NCBI GenBank assembly: GCA_013375475.1
Contig: JABXKD010000016.1
Coordinates: 1 to 49,806 of the forward strand
Direction of reading: 5' to 3'
Source of the DNA: Promethearchaeota archaeon
Lineage (GTDB): Archaea; Asgardarchaeota; Lokiarchaeia; Sigyniarchaeales; SOKP01
DNA: 49,806 nt
Shown: one piece after another, positions 15,652 to 24,695 of the stretch
Numbering within the stretch: the stretch's first letter is position 1
Layout of the letters: each line of letters begins with the position of its first letter
Notes under the pieces: generated by a model
Database searches by the model: none
Seen by the model: only the letters and a program-made list of their open reading frames with translations
Told to the model about the DNA's origin: nothing
Position numbers and translations under genes: made by a program

Positions 15652-17829
15652 TTATAAACCAAGTTGTGCGTCGCTTGGACTGTAAGCGCCTGTACCACTA
15701 ATTTTATAGCTGATTTCGATTTTTTCTTCGGCCATTAGCTTATCAATTGTCCATTTAAGCGTATCTTGTCCTACTTCGTCTGTGATCTCGGGTTTCATTG
15801 AGTAATCAGAATATTCGAAACTATCTGGAACTTTGTCCATCAAAATCAACTTCTGGAGAGGTGCTGTACCAATATTTTCTACAGTTAATATGATTTCGTA
15901 ATTCCCTAAAGCACCAATTGGAAGGACTTCCTTTCCAATTCTGAATCTTCTTCTTAAGTGTAATGCTTCTATAACAGGTACTTCTGGTTTAAATTCTAAC
16001 TCCTGTGAAACCGGGAAAGTATTTGTGAAATAGACGATCTCAGATTCAAATTTAGAATCTTGAGCAGGATTAACACAGTGAATTGGGTACTGAAATACTA
16101 AAGAGGAATCTGGTATAAGCAATCCATTACTTGAGTTTCTAAGGTCCTTAAGTGAGATTTTAAATACGCTTCCATCGAAATTAACTGCTCCTGAATTGAG
16201 ATCGACTTCCTTTCCATCCCACATTAGTTTTACTTCATCTGATTTGGGTGGTTGATATTCATTAGTGAAATACTGTTGAACAACTGTTACTTCGTTCAAA
16301 GGTGCAGAACCATTGTTTACCATTTTCAAGGTTGCAATTACATCTTTTTCTTTGTAGGTAGGAACTTGATCGATATCGTATTCCATGTCTCCAGTTATGC
16401 TAGCAATTTCTAATATAACATCTGCAATTGTAGCCGTTCCATATACTGAAGTTTGGAAATCAGGCATAACTCGAAATTCAAGTTTCTTTCTAAAAGCAGG
16501 ATATTCATCAGATTCAAACTTCCATTTTCTAGAATGCCATTGAGCACCAGCGGGTAGTAATGGAACATCTTTAGGATCAATGTCAACATATTTGACAGAT
16601 TCATTTTCGGCGGAATACACATCTGCGTTAAATAATTGAATTATAAATTCAGATGGATTTTCAAAAACGAGTTTACAGTCCCACACCCCGGGTTCTTCGT
16701 CTCTCTCTACTGTATCGACATAGAATTTGTTTCTGGTATAAGCATCGTATTTATCGATATCTAATCCTTCAGCAAAGGATGATGCTGCTTCGTAGGTTAC
16801 ATCTATTGTACCTGTTTTTCTCTTTGTGATGTCAGTTACCATGATGTTGCAAGTAAATTTTAATATAACAGTTTGTTCTGGATTCAATTTTTCTACATTC
16901 CACACAACCTTTTTACCTTCAACATCTGCCCGTCCAATTGAAGAATCTCTTATAACCGGATTGCTAAAATCATCGGGAATAGTCTTCACAATTTTAACAT
17001 TCTTGATTGGTTTTGCGAATAGACTTCTCATAGCGATTGCAAATGTTACTGTATTCTCTTTATCAATAGAGATCCCAAAAGATTGTAACGAGAAGTCATC
17101 AGAGGCAGTTCCTCCATCTTCAAAGGAATCTTCTTCCTCCTCTTCTTCTTCTTCCTCCTCTTCTTCTTCTTCCTCCTCCTCCTCTTCTTCAATAGGCGCT
17201 ACCCTTTCTTTTACTTTAACTCCAGCTTTACTAGTTTTTAGTTTAGCCTGTAATAGATTAGTTTCAATGTCTCTAACATTTAAAACACTATCCGCGTTAG
17301 GAAGTGTATTAACGTATTCTTGGATTAAAAGGAGATTTTTAATTTCTTCTTTAATGATGAATTCTTCTGTATAAGTATTGTTATTTTTTTTAGTTCCAAG
17401 CTCCCTTATCTTAATGTCTTTCGATTTTAGATTAGTGGTCTCAATATTTTTGAGCGATAAATCGATGTCCCATAACCGATCCTTTGTAGATTGGTTTTCA
17501 ACATTTAATTTTCCTTTAAAATTAATGGAGTTTATATTAGAATCGTGATCTAATTCAACATCAACATTTTCAACGATCTTTACTAAACCAGTTAAACCAT
17601 CTCGATTTCCATCTTTAAGTAATATCGAACCTTCTAATTCACCTGTGCTTGCGTCGTAAGTTTCAATGACAGGAGTAGAAATATCTCGATCAACTAATGT
17701 CACTTTACCATCGTCTAAGTCAGACCTTTTCAGACCCTCAGCCATTTTTTCTTCAGCTACTTCTTCAGCTGCAAAACCATATCTTGGTTTGGGTTCTTCT
17801 CGTGGCCTTTTATCTTTTTTACGTGCCAT
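15652..17829 (-). CDS. Large multi-domain protein with poly-Glu tract and Ig-like (DUF11-type) domains
   Basis: A 725-residue protein without signal peptide or membrane span. Residues 1-30 are basic and charged. A beta-rich part ends in VKVKERVAPI, then 20 consecutive Glu codons (17131-17190, mixed GAA/GAG) form an acidic tract near residues 214-233. Residues 240-720 hold three or four beta-sandwich units resembling DUF11/CARDB domains (KNVKIVKTIPDDFSNP, VDIDPKDVP, LIVENIGTAPLQKLILMDKVPDSFEY-like ends). Such domains are usually extracellular, so the lack of an export signal is odd. It is the upstream partner of the beta-propeller gene. Function unknown. Confidence 0.7.
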   Translation of the reverse strand: MARKKDKRPREEPKPRYGFAAEEVAEEKMAEGLKRSDLDDGKVTLVDRDISTPVIETYDASTGELEGSILLKDGNRDGLTGLVKIVENVDVELDHDSNINSINFKGKLNVENQSTKDRLWDIDLSLKNIETTNLKSKDIKIRELGTKKNNNTYTEEFIIKEEIKNLLLIQEYVNTLPNADSVLNVRDIETNLLQAKLKTSKAGVKVKERVAPIEEEEEEEEEEEEEEEEEEEEDSFEDGGTASDDFSLQSFGISIDKENTVTFAIAMRSLFAKPIKNVKIVKTIPDDFSNPVIRDSSIGRADVEGKKVVWNVEKLNPEQTVILKFTCNIMVTDITKRKTGTIDVTYEAASSFAEGLDIDKYDAYTRNKFYVDTVERDEEPGVWDCKLVFENPSEFIIQLFNADVYSAENESVKYVDIDPKDVPLLPAGAQWHSRKWKFESDEYPAFRKKLEFRVMPDFQTSVYGTATIADVILEIASITGDMEYDIDQVPTYKEKDVIATLKMVNNGSAPLNEVTVVQQYFTNEYQPPKSDEVKLMWDGKEVDLNSGAVNFDGSVFKISLKDLRNSSNGLLIPDSSLVFQYPIHCVNPAQDSKFESEIVYFTNTFPVSQELEFKPEVPVIEALHLRRRFRIGKEVLPIGALGNYEIILTVENIGTAPLQKLILMDKVPDSFEYSDYSMKPEITDEVGQDTLKWTIDKLMAEEKIEISYKISGTGAYSPSDAQLGL

Positions 17830-17979
17830 GTTAAATTACCATATTTTTTACATTTTCATAATATCCATTTATATTTATGGATTAATAATAGATATACTCT
17901 TGATAGTTAAAAAAGATTTTTTAACTAAAAATTAAAACTACTAGAACGATAAGGTTTTAACTTTTTTGTCGGTAGTAGA

Positions 17980-18138
17980 TCATACTAAGAACTCATCCAA
18001 TTTATTAGGAGGAAAATCTGGATCTCTAAATTGATAATTACACATTGGACAGATGAGTTTCTTCTTTTTTGGACCTAAAACTTCGTTTCTAAATGTGTAT
18101 CCACACGCGGGGCAAGTAATCAAAAGGTTAGAACTCAT
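17980..18138 (-). CDS. Small zinc-ribbon protein, 52 aa
   Basis: A short frame with two cysteine pairs, CPACGYTFRN and CPMCNYQFRD, separated by a basic linker (GPKKKKL). This is a classic two-knuckle zinc ribbon. The tail FPPNKLDEFLV is short and mildly acidic. The start is ATG 18138, and the stop TGA ends at 17980. Zinc ribbons of this size occur in transcription, translation or as adapters; no specific function is indicated. It lies between the glycerate kinase gene and the poly-Glu protein, all on the minus strand. Confidence 0.75.
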   Translation of the reverse strand: MSSNLLITCPACGYTFRNEVLGPKKKKLICPMCNYQFRDPDFPPNKLDEFLV

Positions 18139-18197
18139 ATTTATCAATATTCTATATTCATTTTCATTTAAATTTTTATTTTGTTGTAAAATTGCAT

Positions 18198-19625
18198 CTA
18201 GTCGTTAATATCTATTAGGATAAGAAGCAAATCATTTACATTTATCCCCGTAGCGCCAGTTATAATATCACAGTTTAGCATCTTAAAAAAGCTATTTGAA
18301 TCATTGTTGGTTAAATAAGTGTTAAATTCAATTTTATTTTCAACTGATTGAGAGAGGAGAGCATTATCTACTAAAGCACCCATAGCTTCACTATTACCCT
18401 CTATACCATCGAGATTTGCTCCAATAATTAGAAAATTGTAATCGATATTCTTATCTTTTATTTCATTAAGGAAAGTTAATAACATTTCTTGGTTTCTCCC
18501 TCCAATTCCTTTCCCTTTTATTGTTACCGTTAATTCTCCGGTCCCCAATAAGGCAAATTTCCGTTTATTGGATTTTTTAACAAAATTTTGCAACTTGTAA
18601 ACGATGAAATTATATAAATCCTTTCCGAAAATTGCAGCTTCACCTACAATTTCATTTGAAAAGTAGTCAACTTCGAAATTTAAATCTTCTAAATATTTTG
18701 TTATTTCATTGACGCTTGATTCAACGCTTCCGATTAAATAATTGTGAACATTTTTAAAGAAAGCAGATTGATTTAAGGGATTACTTAACGAAAGATCGTT
18801 CATTCCTGTTTCAATGAGCTGTTTTACCGGAACCGGAACTTTACTTAATAAATCATATTTCTTTAAGATGTGATAGGAGTCTTTAAAAGTTGTAGTATCA
18901 GGAACGGTAGGACCAGAAGCAATGAATTCCATATTATTTCCGACTACATCTGATATGATCAATGTAATAACTGTAGCTCTACTACTTTCATATATTTTTT
19001 TAGCAAGATTTCCTCCTTTAAAGTCAGATAAATGTTTACGGATAGTATTGATTTCGTGAATTGACGCTCCGGATCCTAGTAAAAGTGAATTAGTTTCTTG
19101 TAAATCTGCTAGGGTTATATCTTGTTTAGGCATAGGTAATAGAGCAGAACCGCCGCCGGATAATAAAAAGATAATTAAATCATCTTTGGTCGTATTATCA
19201 ATATAACTAAACATAAGTTTTGTGCCATTTACTCCATTTTTATCTGGTATCGGATGAGAAGCTGAATTCGTTCTTATTTTACTTGAAGCAGAACTGGTAT
19301 CAATATTTAAACTATTTGGGATATTAATCAATCCTTTATAGTTAATCTTAGAGTATTCTTTTAGAAGTTCTTCGATTGCTAGAGCCATTTGGGCAGAAGC
19401 TTTCCCACCCCCAATAACTAAAACTTCTCTAAAAGTGCTAAGATCAAATTCTTCGTTGCGAATTATGAGCATATCATTGAGAATTTTAACGGCTCTTTTT
19501 ATCAATTTTCCAGCTTGAACTGAATTAAGAGCTACCTCTAGAGCATTCAATCCAACTTTTCTTAGCGTTAAAGAATCTTCCTTAATTTCGTTAGGAGTTA
19601 ATTGTGAGAAATTTTTTATATACAA
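18198..19625 (-). CDS. Glycerate 2-kinase (MOFRL/GckA family)
   Basis: A 475-residue member of the class II glycerate kinase family (DUF4147 plus MOFRL domain), which phosphorylates D-glycerate to 2-phosphoglycerate for entry into glycolysis or serine-related metabolism. Family features are VLVIGGGKASAQMA near residue 70, SHPIPDKNG, LLSGGGSALLPMP near residue 155, INTIRKHLSDFKGGNLA, ISDVVGNNMEFIASGPTVPD, and in the C-terminal part LGTGELTVTIKGKGIGGRNQEM. The start is TTG 19625; no closer ATG or clear ribosome binding site is seen. It is the first of the minus-strand genes before the zinc ribbon. Confidence 0.88.
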   Translation of the reverse strand: MYIKNFSQLTPNEIKEDSLTLRKVGLNALEVALNSVQAGKLIKRAVKILNDMLIIRNEEFDLSTFREVLVIGGGKASAQMALAIEELLKEYSKINYKGLINIPNSLNIDTSSASSKIRTNSASHPIPDKNGVNGTKLMFSYIDNTTKDDLIIFLLSGGGSALLPMPKQDITLADLQETNSLLLGSGASIHEINTIRKHLSDFKGGNLAKKIYESSRATVITLIISDVVGNNMEFIASGPTVPDTTTFKDSYHILKKYDLLSKVPVPVKQLIETGMNDLSLSNPLNQSAFFKNVHNYLIGSVESSVNEITKYLEDLNFEVDYFSNEIVGEAAIFGKDLYNFIVYKLQNFVKKSNKRKFALLGTGELTVTIKGKGIGGRNQEMLLTFLNEIKDKNIDYNFLIIGANLDGIEGNSEAMGALVDNALLSQSVENKIEFNTYLTNNDSNSFFKMLNCDIITGATGINVNDLLLILIDIND

Positions 19626-19833
19626 ATTTAAACACGAATAAATTGAAGGTATATTTTCTATAATGTTTTCTTCTATGTAATAAATTAAAATTAATATTGT
19701 ATGTAGAATCTATCTCATTTATATAAGTATTTAATCATAATTAAGGAAGTCATTTGGAAGATGTCAGATGGCGATTCATAAAAAGTCAAGACCTATAGGA
19801 TTAAATGATTAATTTTCCAATTCTTTATCGATA

Positions 19834-21963
19834 CTAACGTTTAATGTAATCGACCTTAAAGGAAGCTAATTTTCCTTTTTTGACAATAATTTCTCGAAAG
19901 GCTCCTGCTAAATTTGGTTTAAAGTAGCTTCCTAAACCCAATGCGGGGGTTTGCACAATGTAAGGAGCCTTAAGTTCAACTTCTTCTGGAGTATCGATTT
20001 GTTCAGAATAAAAATCATAAAAAATTGCTGCAGGAATTTCTAACTTCTCTAAACTATAAGGACCTGTGCTTGAAGCATTAGTAGTTAAATTCTGAGGATT
20101 ACTCAGTCTAAACTCCTTTAACTGATGGGTATGTCCCGAAAGCGTAAGAATACAAAAATCAAGACAAAATTTAAGAAGCTTAGCCCAGTTTGAAGAAATT
20201 GTTCCATATTTTACATCAAATTTACCGTCAATTCGAGCTGAGGACCCTTTTTTTCCTAATTTCGCTAAGATAGATTCTTTATATTGTTCAATTGAGGTAA
20301 AAATGTCTTGAGGAGTTTTTGATAAAGAAAAACGTTTAAATGAGCTAATATTTTTTTTAGGATTAATTGGAGGGCCATGAATCAGAAGAAATGTGTTGCT
20401 TCCTGATTTAATTTCAGTATTAGCTAAATTTTCTAAATACTTTATCTGTTTGTTCGTAAGTCCAGTAACTGAAGGATGTCCACTCACGAAATCAATTATA
20501 TTTTTAAATGAGTCTGAGCCTGAATTTAAGAATATGAAATTATTTTCTCCTAATTTCAGGTAATAATCCAAAGAGGAATTGATTTCTCTTAGGTAACCCT
20601 TCAGAGATTGAAAACTTTTGGTAATTGAACCTATTGGATTTGCCAGCAACTCGTCGTTTAAAGCGATCGCTTCATCTCCAGTTAAACCTATTTTCTTGTA
20701 TAAATTACCCCATCTGAGGTCGTAATGGTAATTGCGAAAGTCATGATTTCCGACTTCTGTAAATAAAGGACAGAGTATCTCATCTCCAGAAACCATCCCT
20801 CTTCTTTTTTCTTGAGGAAAATTTAAGACAATTTCTTTAAAAATTCGCCAGTTACTATATTCGTAGTCAAAATCTATAGTTTTTCTTTTTTCCTTGTCAA
20901 TTTTAGAGATTACTGCAAAATCGATAAGATCACCAGTTAGAACTATAAAATCTAAATCATTTTGCATTACTTGTTTATTTGTAAGTTTAATTAAATTTCT
21001 AAAGTTATTATTAGGGTTTATATATCGCTTGTGGAGAGCTTTTACATTCTTAGCTTTTTCTTCTGGTTGCTTCATTAATAATCGCTGGAAAAAAGAAAGT
21101 GCTTTTGCACTTTGAGCAACAATTTCGCTAACATCTGATTTTCTTACTAATGTTTTCCATTTTCTAACTATTTCATAAATTCTGTCATTGCGCTCAGCTA
21201 GATGTAAATCCGTTGCGTGAAAAAACTTGAAATCTATCCACTTATTTTTTGATACAACTATAGAATGATAATTGATCCACTCCTTCTTATCAGGTCGGCT
21301 TAGTTCAATATCAAACATAATAAAGTTAAAACTGGTCAAAAACTTAATAACTTCGTTAGAAAGGTTAAAAAAGATATTCGCTGTGTAATACTTATTTAAA
21401 CTTCCATAAATTTCGTGCTTGATAAGATAATTCTGAGGGTTAATATAATTATCAAATCTTGGATTATCAATCTCATAAAAACTTGCATCCTCAAACTTTG
21501 ACACTATCGGTTTTATCTCCTCTCCACGAAAAGCGCGTGGTCTTAATTTGGTTATTTCTTCGGTTGGGATAATATCAAATTTTACCCCTTTAGAATCTGT
21601 AAGTCCACCTTCGATTGTTGCTTCTTCTTCAATCTTCTCCTTTTTATCCCTTTTAAAAATGCTCTTAATTCTACTCCAAATGCTTCTTTTTTTTTCCTTT
21701 TCAAGCTTTGCCAAGCGTTCTTCCTTCGCTCTCTCGAGATATTCTAACAATTTCCACTTGTATTCAAGAATGGGAGTTAAACTAATGTTATTCTTGACAT
21801 ATTCCTCAAACTGTGCTAAAGAGTCAAGATTACTTACAAATAATAACTTTAATTCAAATTTATGATTCTTTAAATCATTATCTATATGTAAAAATAGAGG
21901 ATGCCCTAAATTTGGGCTAACCAGTAAAGCATTTTTGGGTCGAATACTCTCAGATTCAATCAA
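19834..21963 (-). CDS. Calcineurin-like metallophosphoesterase, large (709 aa)
   Basis: The dinuclear metallophosphoesterase motifs are all present in order: HATDLHLAE (D-x-H), VLTGDLIDF (GD-x-x-D), TEVGNHDFRN (GNHD), LLIHGPP (His), and LSGHTHQLKEF (GH-x-H). The N-terminal 230 residues are an extra domain with a lysine/glutamate-rich helix (ERAKEERLAKLEKEKKRS), unlike the typical 250-300-residue enzyme. The large insert between GD-x-x-D and GNHD is also unusual. The substrate could be a nucleotide, nucleic acid or phosphoprotein. The start is TTG 21963 with no obvious Shine-Dalgarno. Confidence 0.85.
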   Translation of the reverse strand: MIESESIRPKNALLVSPNLGHPLFLHIDNDLKNHKFELKLLFVSNLDSLAQFEEYVKNNISLTPILEYKWKLLEYLERAKEERLAKLEKEKKRSIWSRIKSIFKRDKKEKIEEEATIEGGLTDSKGVKFDIIPTEEITKLRPRAFRGEEIKPIVSKFEDASFYEIDNPRFDNYINPQNYLIKHEIYGSLNKYYTANIFFNLSNEVIKFLTSFNFIMFDIELSRPDKKEWINYHSIVVSKNKWIDFKFFHATDLHLAERNDRIYEIVRKWKTLVRKSDVSEIVAQSAKALSFFQRLLMKQPEEKAKNVKALHKRYINPNNNFRNLIKLTNKQVMQNDLDFIVLTGDLIDFAVISKIDKEKRKTIDFDYEYSNWRIFKEIVLNFPQEKRRGMVSGDEILCPLFTEVGNHDFRNYHYDLRWGNLYKKIGLTGDEAIALNDELLANPIGSITKSFQSLKGYLREINSSLDYYLKLGENNFIFLNSGSDSFKNIIDFVSGHPSVTGLTNKQIKYLENLANTEIKSGSNTFLLIHGPPINPKKNISSFKRFSLSKTPQDIFTSIEQYKESILAKLGKKGSSARIDGKFDVKYGTISSNWAKLLKFCLDFCILTLSGHTHQLKEFRLSNPQNLTTNASSTGPYSLEKLEIPAAIFYDFYSEQIDTPEEVELKAPYIVQTPALGLGSYFKPNLAGAFREIIVKKGKLASFKVDYIKR

Positions 21964-22118
21964 GGTTCAATAATCTACAATTCAATATTAATTTCTTACT
22001 TAATGAAGAAGACTCGAGCCCTAATAAGTTTTTATTTGATCTTATTGAATCTTAAGATCTTCTTAAGTTTATTATTAAAATGCGATCTCTAATTTTAATA
22101 AAAGTCGTTCTTTTGATT

Positions 22119-22135
22119 AGCGGCGCTTTTCCGCT
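22119..22135. other. GC-rich hairpin between LSm and metallophosphoesterase genes
   Basis: AGCGG at 22119-22123 and CCGCT at 22131-22135 form a 5-bp GC-rich stem with a 7-nt loop in otherwise AT-rich DNA. It lies downstream of the LSm stop on the minus strand and may be a transcript end or processing signal. No conserved RNA family was recognised. Confidence 0.35.
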
Positions 22136-22181
22136 GATAAAAGAAATCATTAATCTCTTCCAAAACCTAAAGTCGGCAGAG

Positions 22182-22457
22182 CTAGCCTGCTAGATTTACA
22201 AATATAACATTGTCCCCACGAACTACGATATTTCCAAGGTCTTCATGCTCTTCTTTTATAGCGCCATCTTCATCCATATATTCAAAAAGTTGACTTGTTC
22301 CTTCAAGATATAGATTAAGATGCTCATCAAATCCCATAAGCATACCTCTAAACAACCGATTTCGTTTAACTTTTATCAATATGACCTTATTAACAGAATT
22401 TCTCAAATAATCTATAGGTCTGTTAGGTTTACCCTGTTGGTAATTTCTTCTTTCCAT
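22182..22457 (-). CDS. Sm-like (LSm/SmAP) RNA-binding protein
   Basis: A single Sm domain, expected to form a heptameric ring that binds U-rich RNA. Sm1 is visible as PIDYLRNSVNKVILIKVKRNRLFRG with the GFDEHLNLYLEG turn. Sm2 is LGNIVVRGDNVIFVNLAG, where RGDNV is the family hallmark. The loop between them is acidic and slightly long (MDEDGAIKEEHED). ATG 22457 gives MERRNYQQGKPNRP and is preferred to GTG 22469. Archaeal Sm-like genes are often followed by the gene for ribosomal protein L37e, but no L37e frame is found downstream here. Confidence 0.9.
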   Translation of the reverse strand: MERRNYQQGKPNRPIDYLRNSVNKVILIKVKRNRLFRGMLMGFDEHLNLYLEGTSQLFEYMDEDGAIKEEHEDLGNIVVRGDNVIFVNLAG

Positions 22458-22681
22458 TTCTCTTAACACTAAAAATAACTATTTCAAAAAAATCTAATAT
22501 AATAATTTAAATTGAAGTTCAGAATTAAAACCTTTTGTTTATTTATTCTAATATGTTTAAAAAGATCACAAATAATTAACTAACCATATTATCTGTTTCA
22601 TATTCTTTATAGACTTGTTTTTATGAAAATATATGGTCTTAGATGGATTTGTAGAAAATACTCTATGAAGAATCAAAAAAG

Positions 22682-22691
22682 ATATATGGGA
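22682..22691 (+). promoter_or_regulatory. Probable TATA element of the tRNA-Arg gene
   Basis: The atatatggga stretch lies about 30-37 nt upstream of the mature tRNA 5' end, the usual archaeal TATA distance. A second AT-rich site (cttttataa near 22706) is too close to the tRNA to be the TATA box. Confidence 0.4.
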
Positions 22692-22757
22692 TATATGCCT
22701 AATATCTTTTATAACCAAAGGCCCGTAGCGAAGCATGGATATCGCAGCTGCCTCCTA

Positions 22758-22775
22758 CATACTCTTTATGGGGAA
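22758..22775 (+). other. Canonical tRNA intron (37/38), 18 nt
   Basis: The bulge-helix-bulge fits exactly. Loop bases CUCC (32-35) pair with intron GGGG (one U-G pair). The bulges are UA|C and AA|A, and the inner helix is AUA/UAU around a CUCUU loop. The splicing endonuclease should cut after A37 (22757) and before A38 (22776). Confidence 0.88.
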
Positions 22776-22796
22776 AGCAGAAGGTCGGGGGTTCAA

Positions 22797-22826
22797 AGGG
22801 ATATATATTTCGCATTTCTTGAATAC
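22797..22826 (+). other. Noncanonical T-loop tRNA intron, 30 nt
   Basis: The T arm reads GGGGG-UUCAA, then 30 extra nucleotides, then AU-CCCCU. A bulge-helix-bulge forms with GUUC (22791-22794) pairing to GAAU (22821-22824, one G-U pair). The bulges are AA|A and AC|A. The inner helix GGGA/UCUU is weak and partly G-U. This places the cuts at positions 58/59. A 59/60 cut would give the same mature sequence but a poorer helix. Confidence 0.78.
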
Positions 22827-22840
22827 ATCCCCTCGGGCCT

Positions 22841-22852
22841 GCTTTTTTATTA
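22841..22852 (+). terminator. Oligo-T terminator after tRNA-Arg
   Basis: The discriminator base is followed directly by gcttttttatt. Such T-runs end archaeal transcripts. Confidence 0.5.
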
Positions 22853-22898
22853 TTTAGATATTTGATATTGCGTTATTACACATCATACATAACGTAAA

Positions 22899-22946
22899 TT
22901 TATATAATTGCCTATCACATATATTAAATGCCTAAAAAAGAGGTGA
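22899..22946 (+). promoter_or_regulatory. Promoter and ribosome binding site of the AOR operon
   Basis: A TATA-like tttatataatt near 22899-22907 is followed by a strong Shine-Dalgarno, GAGGTGA at 22940-22946, a few nucleotides before ATG 22951. This is among the clearest translation signals in the window and suggests high expression. Confidence 0.6.
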
Positions 22947-22950
22947 AATT

Positions 22951-24687
22951 ATGTCAAAAAGAATTTTAAGAGTAGATATGACAAAACTTGAAGCGAAATT
23001 TGAGGACTTACCCGCAGATTTCGTAGCTCTAGGTGGGCGCGCTCTTACCTCTACAATTGTTGCGAAGGAAGTTGATCCACTTTGCCATCCATTAGGTCCA
23101 AATAATAAACTTGTATTTGCTCCTGGTTTGGTGACTGGAACAAAAGCTCCAACTTCGGGAAGAATTTCGGTTGGAGCAAAGTCTCCGTTAACGGGGGGTA
23201 TAAAAGAGGCAAATGCTGGAACCAATTTTTCTCAGAAATTAGGAAGAATGAGGATAGCAGCTATTGTAGTCGAAGGTAAACACGCAGGAGATGACTATTA
23301 TCTCTTAAAAGTAACAATGGATGGCACTGAATTCGTTAATGCTGCTAAGTGGTTAAACAAGGGACTTTACGAGGTATATAAAGATTTATTTAAGGAATTT
23401 GGAGATAAGGTAGGTATTAGTGGCGTTGGTATTGCGTCTGAAATAATGGGAGCTGCTTCGGGTATATGTTTTAACGATCCTGAAGGATTACCTAGTCGAT
23501 ACGCAGGACGAGGAGGACTTGGAGCGGTTATGGCTTCAAAAGGACTAAAATTCATAATAGTTGACGAAACTGGAGCACCTGGAGTAGAAATTCTGAACCA
23601 AGAAGCTTTTGATATGGGTGTTAGAAAGCTAAGAAACGCACTCACAACCCACGATGTAACGAAACCGGGTGGAGCACTTAATTCATATGGTACAGCTGTT
23701 CTTGTTAACATTATAAACGAGGCTGGAGGATTACCACAACGTAATTTTTCATCGGGTCAAGACGATAGATCTGAAAAAGTGTCTGGAGAAGTAAAAGCTG
23801 ATGAAATTAAGAAGCGAGGTGGTCAACGTCCTCATTTCTGTAGTCCTGGATGTATTATTCAATGTTCTGAAGTGTGGACTAAACCCGGAGGAAAAGATCC
23901 CGTCGGAGTATTAGAATACGAAAGCGTATGGGCACTAGGTCCAAATTGTGGCATTTACGATTTGGAAGTAATTGGAGAATTAAATAGAGCGTGTAACAAT
24001 TTAGGTTTAGATACGATTGAAACAGGTGATTTACTTGCAGTAGCAATGGAAGGTGGCTTAACTGAATTTGGAAACGGTAAAGGAGCCTTAAAATTAATGG
24101 ACGAAATTAAGAACAAAACCCCTACCGGTAGAATTTTAGCTAACGGAACCGCATATGTAGGCAAAGCATTCGGAGTAACTAGAGTTCCTGTTGTAAAAGG
24201 GCAAGGTTTACCAGCATACGATCCACGGGCGATAAAAGGTATAGGAGTGACTTACGCAACCACACCGATGGGAGCAGATCACACAGCAGGATACGCTATT
24301 GCTACTGAAATTATGGGAGTTGGTGGAACAGCCGACCCTAAAGACACTAAAAAAGCAGACTTATCACGCAACTTACAGATTGCTACAGCCGCCGTTGATG
24401 CAACAGGGTATTGTCTTTTCATCGCGTTTGCGATATTAGATATCCCTGAAGGATTAGAAGGTGTTGTTGATACGCTTAATGGGGTATTAGGGACAAGTCT
24501 TACGGTAGATGATGTTCCAGGTTATGGGAGATCAATTATAGATACTGAGAGAGCGTTTAATAAAGCAGCAGGATTTACAGATAAACACGATAGGTTACCA
24601 GAATTCTTCTTAAAGGAGCCACTAGCACCTCACAATGACGTTTTTGGTGTAACGGACGACGAACTAGATAGAGTTTGGGGAGCATAA
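22951..24687 (+). CDS. Aldehyde:ferredoxin oxidoreductase family (tungstopterin enzyme)
   Basis: A 578-residue AOR-family protein, expected to oxidise aldehydes to acids with ferredoxin as electron acceptor at a tungsten bis-pterin site. Visible parts are the N-terminal pterin-binding region (LPADFVALGGRALTS, SGRISVGAKSPLTGGIKEANAG), GRGGLGAVMASKGLK, the iron-sulfur ligands CSPGCIIQC (C-x3-C-x3-C, where the classical motif is C-x2-C-x3-C), and GLDTIETGD, close to the usual GLDTIS. The fourth ligand is likely in TGYCLF. Two ubiquitin-like proteins follow in the same operon, probably to serve pterin cofactor sulfuration. The physiological aldehyde is unknown. Confidence 0.9.
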   Translation: MSKRILRVDMTKLEAKFEDLPADFVALGGRALTSTIVAKEVDPLCHPLGPNNKLVFAPGLVTGTKAPTSGRISVGAKSPLTGGIKEANAGTNFSQKLGRMRIAAIVVEGKHAGDDYYLLKVTMDGTEFVNAAKWLNKGLYEVYKDLFKEFGDKVGISGVGIASEIMGAASGICFNDPEGLPSRYAGRGGLGAVMASKGLKFIIVDETGAPGVEILNQEAFDMGVRKLRNALTTHDVTKPGGALNSYGTAVLVNIINEAGGLPQRNFSSGQDDRSEKVSGEVKADEIKKRGGQRPHFCSPGCIIQCSEVWTKPGGKDPVGVLEYESVWALGPNCGIYDLEVIGELNRACNNLGLDTIETGDLLAVAMEGGLTEFGNGKGALKLMDEIKNKTPTGRILANGTAYVGKAFGVTRVPVVKGQGLPAYDPRAIKGIGVTYATTPMGADHTAGYAIATEIMGVGGTADPKDTKKADLSRNLQIATAAVDATGYCLFIAFAILDIPEGLEGVVDTLNGVLGTSLTVDDVPGYGRSIIDTERAFNKAAGFTDKHDRLPEFFLKEPLAPHNDVFGVTDDELDRVWGA

Positions 24688-24695
24688 CTTAAAAT

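Larger units (their letters stand above)
22719..22841 (+). tRNA. tRNA-Arg (anticodon CCU) with two introns
   Basis: The acceptor stem AGGCCCG (22719-22725) pairs with CGGGCCT (22834-22840), with discriminator G at 22841. The D arm is GCGA/TCGC with A14, G15, G18, G19 and A21 in place. The anticodon stem GCTGC pairs with GCAGA (four pairs, 27-43 mismatched), and the loop begins CUCCUA, giving anticodon CCU at 22754-22756. The variable loop is AGGTC. T stem GGGGG pairs with CCCCT. Removing 22758-22775 (18 nt, position 37/38) and 22797-22826 (30 nt, in the T loop) leaves a standard 75-nt tRNA with T loop UUCAAAU. CCA is not encoded. A T-run follows at once. Confidence 0.9.

Noticed and set aside
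16826..17374. 182-residue plus-strand frame with a poly-Ser run
   Set aside because: It is antisense to the poly-Glu tract of the minus-strand gene and lacks any domain.
22623..22865. 80-residue frame on the plus strand
   Set aside because: It lies entirely over the tRNA-Arg gene and its promoter, and has no coding character.
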